Positions 23,764-30,753 of a stretch of DNA of 64,000 bases are shown one piece after another. Position 1 is the first letter of the stretch. Each line of letters starts with the position of its first letter. The stretch is from JASHPR01 sp963749145 (GTDB lineage Bacteria; Actinomycetota; Actinomycetes; Streptosporangiales; Streptosporangiaceae), in assembly GCA_963749145.1 (NCBI GenBank), contig CAVVLN010000004.1, positions 1,984,001 to 2,048,000 of the forward strand. The letters are read 5' to 3'. A program made the translations under genes and the position numbers. The notes beneath the pieces were generated by a model, which saw nothing but the letters and a program-made list of their open reading frames with translations, ran no database searches and had not been told where the DNA came from.

Positions 23764-25266
23764 TCAGCGGGCGGGCGCGGTCTCGCGGACCGGGTTGGAG
23801 AACACCATCGCGCCGTCCTCGATGCCGCTCATCCTCAGGGCCCGGAAGTCACGCAGGTAGCTCTGGTAGACCTGCCACGGGTACCGCGAGCCCTGCCGGG
23901 GGAAGCGGTGCGCCGACCGCTGGATGTAGCCCGAGGTCAGGTCGAGCAGCGGCCTGGTGCCAGCGGAGGGGCCCCGGTTGACCGGCGTGGCCTGGCGCAT
24001 TCCCCTGGCCCGCATGTGATTGACCAGACGGCAGACGTAACCGGAGGTGAGGTCGCATTTGAGCGTCCACGACGCGTTCGTGTAGCCGACGGCGATGGCC
24101 AGGTTCGGCACGCCCTCCAGCATCATCCCCTTATAGGTCAGCTTGGTAGCGATGTCGACGGCCGCGCCGTCGACCGAGAGCTCGATCCCGCCGATGAACA
24201 GCAGCTCGAGCCCGGTCGCGGTGACGATGATGTCGGCCTCCAGATCCTCGCCCGACCGCATCCGCAGGCCCCGCTCGGTGAAGGTTTCGACATGGCCGGT
24301 CACCACCGAGACGGCGTCCCTCCTGATCGCCTTGAACAGGTCGCCGTCGGGCACGACGCAGAATCGCTGGTCCCAGGGGTTGTACCGGGGCGTGAAGTGA
24401 GTGCCGATGTCGTACCCGTCCGGCAGCTGGCGCTCGAGCTGGCGGCGCAGCAGCCGCTTGACCAGCTCCGGGCGGCTGCGGCTGAGCCGGAAGAAGGCCT
24501 GGGTGGTGAGGGCCTTGAACCAGCGGAGAGCCGGGCCCGAATACCGCTCCGGCAGGGCGCGCCTGAGCGCGTCGGCGATCGGGTCCTTGACGGGCAGCGA
24601 GGCGACGTAGCTCGGCGACCGCTGGACCATGGTCACGTGCCCGGCGGCCCCGGCCAGGGCCGGGACCAGCGTCATCGCGGTGGCGCCGCTGCCGATCACC
24701 AGCACGTGCTTCCCGGCGTAGTCCAGATCCCTGGGCCAGGCCTGGGGATGCACCAGGGTGCCGCGGAACCGGTCGAGGCCCGCGAAGTCGGGCCGGTAGC
24801 CGTGGTCGTAGCGGTAGTAGCCGGTGCAGCAGAACAGAAAGCCGCAGGTGACCTCGATCACCCCGGCGCGGCCGGCCTGCTGCGCCGTGACGTGCCAGCG
24901 CGCCTCGGCGCTCGACCAGGCCGCCTGGACGACCCGGGTACTGAACCGGATGCGCTGGTCGGTGCCGTCCTCGGCCGCGGTGTCCCTGATGTAGGTGAGG
25001 ATCGATTCGCCCCTCGCGATCGCCTCCTCGCCGGCCCACGGCCGGAACGCGTAGCCGAGGGTGAACATGTCGGAGTCGGAGCGAACCCCCGGGTACCGGA
25101 ACAGGTCCCAGGTGCCGCCGATCGCGTCCCGCGCCTCGAAGATCTCCCAGGAGGCCCACGGGCATTGCGCCCGCAGGTAGTGGGCCGCGCCGATGCCGGA
25201 CAGGCCGGCCCCGACAATCAGGACATCGAGGTGCTCCGGAAGCTCGTGTTGTGCGCTGGTCGTCAT
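23764..25266 (-). CDS. EthA-like Baeyer-Villiger flavin monooxygenase
   Basis: 500 aa. FAD motif VLIVGAGLSGIGAAHYL near residue 15, the FRYPGVRSDSDMFTLGYAFRPW block, the Baeyer-Villiger-type fingerprint RFRGTLVHPQAWP near residue 165, then the NADPH motif VLVIGSGATAMTLVP. NPWDQRFCVVPDGDLFKAIR and YTNASWTLKCDLTSGYVCRL closely parallel mycobacterial EthA, which converts ketones to esters and activates thioamide prodrugs. The Arg in the fingerprint-adjacent blocks is kept. Two 18-19-bp direct repeats sit about 40 bp upstream and could bind a regulator, as EthR does for ethA. No ethR-like gene is directly divergent. Confidence 0.9.
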   Translation of the reverse strand: MTTSAQHELPEHLDVLIVGAGLSGIGAAHYLRAQCPWASWEIFEARDAIGGTWDLFRYPGVRSDSDMFTLGYAFRPWAGEEAIARGESILTYIRDTAAEDGTDQRIRFSTRVVQAAWSSAEARWHVTAQQAGRAGVIEVTCGFLFCCTGYYRYDHGYRPDFAGLDRFRGTLVHPQAWPRDLDYAGKHVLVIGSGATAMTLVPALAGAAGHVTMVQRSPSYVASLPVKDPIADALRRALPERYSGPALRWFKALTTQAFFRLSRSRPELVKRLLRRQLERQLPDGYDIGTHFTPRYNPWDQRFCVVPDGDLFKAIRRDAVSVVTGHVETFTERGLRMRSGEDLEADIIVTATGLELLFIGGIELSVDGAAVDIATKLTYKGMMLEGVPNLAIAVGYTNASWTLKCDLTSGYVCRLVNHMRARGMRQATPVNRGPSAGTRPLLDLTSGYIQRSAHRFPRQGSRYPWQVYQSYLRDFRALRMSGIEDGAMVFSNPVRETAPAR

Positions 25267-25302
25267 CGGCCGTCTCCGCGAGGGGGTTCCTCAGCGCACT
25301 TT

Positions 25303-25339
25303 AGATGACTGCCCAACGAACAGATGACTGCCTACGAAC
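25303..25339 (-). promoter_or_regulatory. Tandem direct repeat upstream of the EthA-like gene
   Basis: AGATGACTGCCCAACGAAC (25303-25321) is followed immediately by AGATGACTGCCTACGAAC (25322-25339), an almost exact head-to-tail repeat in the promoter zone of the minus-strand monooxygenase gene. Tandem operators are typical for cooperative binding by TetR-type dimers. This function is inferred from position. Confidence 0.5.
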
Positions 25340-25492
25340 GTCCAGAGCCTTGGGGACGTAGGTCCCTGTTGATCCCGGGGGCCCGGCGATCGGATGGAAG
25401 TTGCGGGGGCGAAGAGGCGCCTGACATCCCGGCCGCGGTGACCGAGCGCGGCGGTCAGGGCGCGCGGCCTCCCGGGAAGGGAAGTGCCTGCC

Positions 25493-25717
25493 ATGACCGG
25501 ATCGGCGTTGGTCCCCATCATCGTCCCCATCGTGGCGGTGCTCGCCCTGGCCGGCTGGCTCACGCTGGTGTTCTGGGCGGACGCTCACCCCGTGTCCGGC
25601 CGCCACGTCGCGGAAGTCAGCCCGCCCGCTGCGGCGGGCACCGAGGCAGCGACCCCGGCCGGTCACGAGGCCGGCGAGGAGGAAGTGCCAGCACGCTCCC
25701 TCCGCCGCGCCGCCTAG
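25493..25717 (+). CDS. Small single-span membrane protein, function unknown
   Basis: 74 aa. MTGSALVPIIVPIVAVLALAG plus WLTLVFWADAHP forms one hydrophobic helix at the N-terminus, followed by an acidic, Ala/Glu-rich cytoplasmic or extracellular tail. ATG 25493 is preferred because the GGGAAGGGAAG purine run ends about 9 nt before it; GTG 25484 is too close. It lies alone between two minus-strand genes. I do not recognise a family; short proteins of this shape are common in actinomycetes. Confidence 0.6.
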   Translation: MTGSALVPIIVPIVAVLALAGWLTLVFWADAHPVSGRHVAEVSPPAAAGTEAATPAGHEAGEEEVPARSLRRAA

Positions 25718-25735
25718 GCCCGATCCGCTCGGCGG

Positions 25736-25996
25736 TCAGGCCAGAATAAGGAACAGCCTCTCCACCTGCTCCTCAGTCATGGGCGGCTCGCCGCTGGCGG
25801 CCAGGCTCTGCCGCATCGCGGCGGCCACGATCTTCAGCCCGGCCCGGTCCAGGGCCCGGGACGCCGCCGCCAGCTGGGTGACGACGTCCCCGCAGTCGCG
25901 CCCGGACTCGATCATCGCGATGACCCCGGCCAGCTGGCCCTGGGCGCGACGGAGCCGGTTGAGCACCGGGCCGGTGGCCCGCTCGTCGAGTCTCAC
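25736..25996 (-). CDS. CsoR/FrmR-family (DUF156) regulator with one conserved cysteine
   Basis: 86 aa from GTG 25996, which has GGAGGGAGG upstream. VLNRLRRAQGQLAGVIAMIESGRDCGDVVTQLAAASRALDRAGLKIVAAAMRQSL is the all-alpha CsoR fold. Copper sensors need a Cys-His-Cys set. Here the first Cys (in GRDCGDV) is kept, but the later His and Cys positions read Ala and Ser, so canonical Cu(I) binding is unlikely. A palindrome 33 bp upstream (26030-26045) recurs in front of a class V aminotransferase-like gene, defining a probable two-site regulon. Thiol or persulfide sensing by one Cys is possible but unproven. Confidence 0.82.
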   Translation of the reverse strand: MRLDERATGPVLNRLRRAQGQLAGVIAMIESGRDCGDVVTQLAAASRALDRAGLKIVAAAMRQSLAASGEPPMTEEQVERLFLILA

Positions 25997-26029
25997 GTAA
26001 CTCGCCCTCCCTCCGCGCACCTCCTCACG

Positions 26030-26045
26030 ATACCCCATGGGGTAT
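26030..26045. promoter_or_regulatory. CsoR-type operator, autoregulatory copy
   Basis: ATACCCCATGGGGTAT, a perfect 16-bp palindrome, lies 33 bp upstream of the CsoR-family start. CsoR/FrmR-family operators are known as G/C-tract palindromes with TA-rich flanks (TAnnCCCC-GGGGnnTA-like), which this fits. The same core occurs at 29140-29157. Confidence 0.7.
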
Positions 26046-26215
26046 GGTTCGCCATTTATTTCCTGACTCATGTACATCACAGGAAGCGGGCGTAAACGGA
26101 GTACCCGCATAAGGCGTCCTAACCCTGAGGGAAACGCGGTTCCTGGTGGGTATCCGCCCGATCGCCGCGCTCGCACTCAATGCTTCCATCGGCGTGATAC
26201 CAGGAGGAATCCGGC

Positions 26216-27229
26216 ATGAGAGTGAAACGGCACCACCTCGGTGCCAGTGCCATACGGCTGCTGTCGGTGACGGCCGCAGCCGCAACGGCTTGCGCGTTGT
26301 GGGCGGGCACCGCATCGGCAGCGACGGCCAGCGCAGGGAAGCTGGCCACGTCGACGTCCATGTCGATCAGCCCCAAGACGCAGTGGGTCGGCGCGAGCGT
26401 GACGCTGTCGGCCACGGTCAAGTCGAGGGACATCCCGCGGGGGACCGTCACGTTCAAGTCGGGCCGTACCACGCTGTGCCGCGGCAGCCTGTTCCGCGGC
26501 TCCACGCACTGCCGGACCAGCTTCGGCAGCCGCGGCACGTACGGGGTGCGGGCGTACTACAGCGGCGGCCCCGTGCACAAGCCGTCCAACTCGGGCATCG
26601 CCCGCGTGCGGATCTATCGTTCCGCCACAACGACGAACATCACTAACGCTAACCCGACCACGATCCATGTTGGCCAGTCCGTGACCTTCGATGTCACCGT
26701 CAGCTCTCGGGCGGGCGCCCCCGCCGCGGCCGGCAACGTGCTTGTCGCGCCGACCACCAAGCTTCCCGGTGCGTACTCGTGCACGGCGACGGTGGTCGGC
26801 GGGAAGGGATCTTGCAAGATCACTCCGCCTGACTACGGGATCGTCGATTACACAGCCAGCTACGAAGGCAACGCCGGGCACATGGCCTCGGCCTACGCCG
26901 GTCCCTTCGCGCTGGCCGTGCAAAATGTCACTTCCACGACCGTTGGTCCCGCCACGGCTGCCGCGGGCACGGTGTCGCTGACCGCGTCCGTGTATGCCAT
27001 GGGAGCCGACATAACTGGCGGCATGGGGTCGGTGACCTTCTACAACGGCACGACGCTCATTGCCGCGTGCCCGGCTGTTCCGCTGAGCACCTTCGACACC
27101 GGAACTCGCGACAACGTGGCCACCTGCACGACCACGCTGGCCGCCGGGAAATACACCATCAACGCCAAGTACTCCGGTGATGAAGTGAACGAGGCGTCCT
27201 CGGGCTCGGGGACCATTGTCGTGAGCTAG
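26216..27229 (+). CDS. Secreted protein with bacterial Ig-like repeats
   Basis: 337 aa. A classical signal peptide (AIRLLSVTAAAATACALWAG followed by TASAA) precedes about three Ig-like beta-sandwich domains, each ending in a Y-x-A-x-Y-x-G type strand (GVRAYYSGG, DYTASYEGN, INAKYSGD) and containing GTVTFKSG, GNVLVAPT or GSVTFYNG. Codon use is less GC-biased than neighbours in places. AGGAGG is 8 nt before ATG 26216. No anchor (LPXTG or transmembrane helix) is seen at the C-terminus, so the protein is probably released or bound non-covalently. The role is likely adhesive or structural. Confidence 0.82.
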   Translation: MRVKRHHLGASAIRLLSVTAAAATACALWAGTASAATASAGKLATSTSMSISPKTQWVGASVTLSATVKSRDIPRGTVTFKSGRTTLCRGSLFRGSTHCRTSFGSRGTYGVRAYYSGGPVHKPSNSGIARVRIYRSATTTNITNANPTTIHVGQSVTFDVTVSSRAGAPAAAGNVLVAPTTKLPGAYSCTATVVGGKGSCKITPPDYGIVDYTASYEGNAGHMASAYAGPFALAVQNVTSTTVGPATAAAGTVSLTASVYAMGADITGGMGSVTFYNGTTLIAACPAVPLSTFDTGTRDNVATCTTTLAAGKYTINAKYSGDEVNEASSGSGTIVVS

Positions 27230-27235
27230 CCGGGG

Positions 27236-29035
27236 TTAGACACCAGCCGCCGGGGCCGTCTCTTGGGGGATGGCCCCGGCGCTGTGTTTCTGGCCCGCGG
27301 CCAGGTGGCAGTGCGGCAGGGCCGCGGCGGCCGCGGCCGCCGGCGGCGGCCCGAGGCAGGCGGCCGGCAGCGGGAACCAGCGCAGCGCCTCGAAGCCGGG
27401 AGCGAGCCCGGTAGGCGCGTCGTCGGCCGCGCCCGCGCGCGCCGCCAGCAGCGCGCGGGCCTCGCGCAGGTAACCGGGTAAGGCATCCTCGCCGGCCCGG
27501 GCCCGGGCGCGGGGATAGGCCATCTCCCCGTCCGGGCCGTAACCAACCTCGGCCAGCCGCAGCGGGGGCATGGCGGGCCGGCTCGCGTGCGACCACTGGC
27601 CGGTGCGGGGGTCGAAGCGGTATTCCGGCAGCAGCCGGTGGCCCTCGGACGCCACCAGATCCACCGCGTCCGTGATGAAATCGGCGGCGGCGGCCGAAAT
27701 GAAGTAGTTGAAGTTGAGCCGGGCCCAGCCGGGTTTGAGCCCGTCGCAGCCCTGGCTGATCTCCTCGCGCAGCGCCCGCGAGCGGGACGGCCCGATCCCG
27801 AGCAGCCGGTGCCCGTAGGGCCCGGCGCATGAGCAGCCCCCGCGGGCCTGGATGCCGAACAGGTCGCTGAGCAGCGCGACGACGAAGTTGTGGTGCAGGT
27901 AGCGCCCGCCGGGGTGCCGGACGAGGAACGAGACGATCGGCAGCCGGGGGGCCCGGTGGCTGCCCAGGATCTCGATCCGCGGGTTGCGATCCCAGCGGCG
28001 CAGCGCGCGGTGCCAGAGCCGGTCCTCCCGGGCCTGGATCAGGTCCGGGCCGACGGCCTGCTTCAGGCCGAACACCAGCCCGGCCCGGATCGACTCGACG
28101 ATGGCCGGGCTGCCGCCCTCCTCCCGCGCCACCGGGTCGTCGAGGTAACTGTGCCCGACCGGGTCGACGAACAGCACCGTGCCGCCGCCCGGCACGGTCG
28201 GTACCGCGTTGCGGACCAGTTCGCGGCGGACGACGAGGACACCCGGGGTCTGCGGGCCGCCCGGGAACTTGTGCGGGGACAGGGACACGGCGTCCTTGTG
28301 ATCGCCGGCGCCGGGGCCGGACGCGGCCATGCGGATCGGCACGTACGGGCCGGCCGCGGCGTAGTCCCAGAACGCCAGCGCCCCGTGCTCATGCAGCAGC
28401 CGGGAGATGGCGTCAGTGTCGGTGAGGATGCCGGTGACGTTGGAGGCGGCGGAGAAGCTGCCGATGCGCAGCGGCCGCCCGGCGAACCGGATGAGCTGGT
28501 CGCGCAGGTCGGACACGTCGATGTGTCCGTCGGAGTCCTCGCCGATGACCACGACGTCGGCGATGGTCTCGCGCCAGGGCAGCTCGTTGGAGTGGTGCTC
28601 ATAGGGACCGACGAATACAACCGGCCGCCGGGGGATGAGCCCGGACAGGTGATAACGCTCGTCGAGCCCGGCCGGGATGCGCAGCTCGAGGAGGCCGATC
28701 AGCTTACTGATCGCGGCGGTCGAGCCCGAACCGCAGAAGATGACCACGTCGTCCTCGGTCCCGCCGACCGCGTCGCGGATCATCCGCCGCGCGTCCTCGC
28801 GCAGCCGGCTGGTCCGCCGCCCGGTCTCCGAACTCTCGGTATGGGTGTTCGCGTACCACGGCAGCACCGCGTCGCGGATGAAGTCCTCGATGAAGTCCAG
28901 CGACCGCCCGGAGGCGGTGTAGTCGGCATAGGTCACCCGGCGCGGCCCGAATGGCCCGTCGATCAGCTCCCCCTCACCGATGAGCCCGCGGCGGACCCGT
29001 TCCAGCAGCGGTGACGTCGGCAGGGCCGCCGTCAC
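27236..29035 (-). CDS. Class V aminotransferase / cysteine desulfurase-like PLP enzyme
   Basis: 599 aa from GTG 29035, which GGGGAGG precedes by 4 nt; an open frame continues upstream but lacks such a site. NTHTESSETGRRTSRLREDARRMIRDAVGG, EHHSNELPWRE, SAASNVTGI, AFWDYAAAGPYVPIRM and SLSPHKFPGGPQTPG (PLP-binding Lys near residue 256) define the class V fold. RGGCSCAGPYGHRLLGI carries cysteines where desulfurases have their catalytic loop. At 599 aa it is longer than the usual 400, with an extra C-terminal domain. A CsoR-type operator lies about 105 bp upstream. Sulfur transfer or detoxification under a thiol-responsive repressor is a reasonable hypothesis. Confidence 0.83.
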   Translation of the reverse strand: MTAALPTSPLLERVRRGLIGEGELIDGPFGPRRVTYADYTASGRSLDFIEDFIRDAVLPWYANTHTESSETGRRTSRLREDARRMIRDAVGGTEDDVVIFCGSGSTAAISKLIGLLELRIPAGLDERYHLSGLIPRRPVVFVGPYEHHSNELPWRETIADVVVIGEDSDGHIDVSDLRDQLIRFAGRPLRIGSFSAASNVTGILTDTDAISRLLHEHGALAFWDYAAAGPYVPIRMAASGPGAGDHKDAVSLSPHKFPGGPQTPGVLVVRRELVRNAVPTVPGGGTVLFVDPVGHSYLDDPVAREEGGSPAIVESIRAGLVFGLKQAVGPDLIQAREDRLWHRALRRWDRNPRIEILGSHRAPRLPIVSFLVRHPGGRYLHHNFVVALLSDLFGIQARGGCSCAGPYGHRLLGIGPSRSRALREEISQGCDGLKPGWARLNFNYFISAAAADFITDAVDLVASEGHRLLPEYRFDPRTGQWSHASRPAMPPLRLAEVGYGPDGEMAYPRARARAGEDALPGYLREARALLAARAGAADDAPTGLAPGFEALRWFPLPAACLGPPPAAAAAAALPHCHLAAGQKHSAGAIPQETAPAAGV

Positions 29036-29139
29036 CGAACCTCCCCGTCGAGCACCGGCTGCGCGCATGACAGCAGACCCCGTTCCGGGCGAGCAGCGCG
29101 CCGAGCCCCCGCCGCGAGAAACCGCTCGCCCCGCCTCAG

Positions 29140-29157
29140 TATACCCCATGGGGTATA
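29140..29157. promoter_or_regulatory. CsoR-type operator, class V aminotransferase copy
   Basis: TATACCCCATGGGGTATA, a perfect 18-bp palindrome that contains the exact 16-bp core found at the CsoR-family gene itself. It is about 105 bp upstream of the GTG start of the PLP enzyme. Two exact copies within 3.1 kb in DNA of this GC content are very unlikely by chance. Confidence 0.7.
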
Positions 29158-29271
29158 TCCGGACATCTGCTGCCGTGGGTGGCGTTCCGGGCCGCCCGCG
29201 GTGCCCGCCCGCCTGACCTGGACCGGGACCGGCCGGCTCCGGCCTGCTCCGGCTTGCCTGGCCCGGGCCGT

Positions 29272-29391
29272 GCTCCGGTTTGCCCGGCCCGGCCTGCTCC
29301 GGTTTGCCCGGCCCGGCCTGCTCCGGTTTGCCCGGCCCGGCCTGCTCCGGTTTGCCCGACCCGGCCGGCTCCGACTTGCCCGACCTCGCCT
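29272..29391. repeat. Five 24-bp tandem repeats
   Basis: Units start with GCTCCGGTTTGCCCGG or a variant at 29272, 29296, 29320, 29344 and 29368. They lie in the divergent gap between the PLP enzyme gene and the PadR gene. The period is a multiple of three and the stretch is open in several frames, but no start or ribosome site suggests translation. Confidence 0.9.
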
Positions 29392-29400
29392 TCCTCTGTA

Positions 29401-29430
29401 GTATACCGAGTATGATTCTCAGTGGAATAC
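29401..29430 (+). promoter_or_regulatory. Promoter and possible PadR operator
   Basis: TATGAT at 29411-29416 is a near-consensus -10 box 18 bp before the GTG start of the PadR gene. It is flanked by GTATACC (29401-29407) and GGAATAC (29424-29430), inverted arms matching in 6 of 7 positions. PadR regulators are usually autoregulated through such sites. The AT-rich patch contrasts with the GC repeat before it. Confidence 0.45.
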
Positions 29431-29434
29431 CGCA

Positions 29435-30016
29435 GTGAGCGTCAGGCACGCCCTGCTCGCGCTGCTGAGCGAGGGTCCCAAGTACGGTCTCCAGCTCCGC
29501 CAGGAGTTCGAAGAGAGAACCGGCGAGGTCTGGCCGCTCAACGTCGGCCAGGTCTACACGACGCTGCAGCGGCTCGAGCGCGACGGGCTCGTCGAATCCG
29601 ACGACGCCGCCGACGAGGGGCCGCAAAAGGGGTTCCGGATCACGGCCGACGGCGAGGACGAGCTCGCCGCATGGCTGCGCACGCCGCCGGACCTGAGCAT
29701 GCCGCCGCGCGACGAGCTGGTGATCAAGGTCCTGGTGGCCTGGCGCCTGCCCGGGGTCGACGTCCACGAGGTGATCCAGACGCACCGCCGCTACCTGGTC
29801 GAGCTGATGCAGCAGTGGACGCACCTGAAAGAGGACGAGGCCCAGTTCGACCTCAGCTTCGCGCTGGCGGTCGACGCGGAGCTGTTCCGCCTCGACTCGG
29901 TCGTCCGGTGGCTAGACACCGCCGATGGCCGCTTCCGGCGGGCGGCGGCTGAGCCGCCAGAGCCCGCTCCTCAGGCCATGCCACGGCTGCGACGCAGAGT
30001 AGGAGTGCGGCGATGA
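29435..30016 (+). CDS. PadR family transcriptional regulator
   Basis: 193 aa. The winged helix reads ALLALLSEGPKYGLQLRQEFEERTGEVWPLNVGQVYTTLQRLERDGLVES, the PadR signature, followed by a C-terminal helical dimerisation domain (residues 95-175). It overlaps the following ABC ATPase gene by 4 bp (GATGAG), so regulator and exporter are one transcript. PadR proteins commonly repress an adjacent exporter and respond to a toxic ligand. Confidence 0.92.
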   Translation: MSVRHALLALLSEGPKYGLQLRQEFEERTGEVWPLNVGQVYTTLQRLERDGLVESDDAADEGPQKGFRITADGEDELAAWLRTPPDLSMPPRDELVIKVLVAWRLPGVDVHEVIQTHRRYLVELMQQWTHLKEDEAQFDLSFALAVDAELFRLDSVVRWLDTADGRFRRAAAEPPEPAPQAMPRLRRRVGVRR

Positions 30017-30753
30017 GTTCCCTCGAGCTACGCCACGTCTCGAAGATCTACGGCGAGGGCCCGACCGAGGTCCAGGCCCTCCAGGACATCGACATGCGCG
30101 TGGACGCTGGCGAGCTGGTCGCGGTGATGGGCCCGAGCGGATCGGGCAAGAGCACGTTGCTGACCATCGCGGGAAGCCTCGAGGAGCCGACCAGCGGGCA
30201 GGTGCTGATCGGCGGCGCGGTGCTGTCGAAGATGTCGCGCGGCGACAAGGCCAGGCTGCGGCGGCGCACGGTCGGTTACGTGTTCCAGGACTTTAACCTG
30301 CTGGCCGGGCTGACCGCGGCGGAGAACGTCTCCCTGCCGCTGGAGCTCGACGGGCTCACCGCCAGGAAGGCGCGCGCCGCCGGGATGCAGGCGCTGGCCG
30401 AGCTCGAGCTCACCGAGCAGGCGGCCCGCTTCCCCGACGAGCTCTCCGGCGGCGAGCGCCAGCGGGTGGCGATCGCCCGCGCGGTCGTGGGGGACCGCCA
30501 GCTCGTCCTCGCGGACGAGCCATCCGGCGCGCTCGACTCGGTGAACGGGGAGGCAGTGATGCGCATGCTGCGGACCGCGTGCCACCGGGGCGTGGCCACG
30601 GTGGTCGTCACGCACGACGCCCAGCTCGCCTCGTGGGCGGACCGGGTGGTGTTCATCAGGGACGGCCGCATCGTCGACCAGACCACGCCGCCGCCGAGCC
30701 CGGAATCGCTGCTGCAGCCTGGAACCCAGCCCCAGCCGGGACCGAGCCGATGA
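30013..30753 (+). CDS. ABC transporter ATP-binding protein (MacB/LolD type)
   Basis: 246 aa. Walker A GPSGSGKST, Q-loop VFQDFNLLAGLTAAENV, signature LSGGERQRVAIARA, Walker B LVLADEPSGALD, H-loop VVVTHD. The NLLxxLTxxENV phrase is characteristic of the subfamily that works with FtsX/MacB permeases. Its start overlaps padR and its stop overlaps the permease gene (ATGA), giving a three-gene operon. Confidence 0.94.
   Translation: MSSLELRHVSKIYGEGPTEVQALQDIDMRVDAGELVAVMGPSGSGKSTLLTIAGSLEEPTSGQVLIGGAVLSKMSRGDKARLRRRTVGYVFQDFNLLAGLTAAENVSLPLELDGLTARKARAAGMQALAELELTEQAARFPDELSGGERQRVAIARAVVGDRQLVLADEPSGALDSVNGEAVMRMLRTACHRGVATVVVTHDAQLASWADRVVFIRDGRIVDQTTPPPSPESLLQPGTQPQPGPSR

Noticed and set aside
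29272..29391. 24-bp repeats as a CRISPR array
   Set aside because: Units are contiguous with no unique spacers and no cas genes nearby.
29036..29824. Extended N-terminus for the class V aminotransferase frame
   Set aside because: The extension crosses a palindromic operator and 24-bp repeats; GTG 29035 has a strong Shine-Dalgarno and family-like start.
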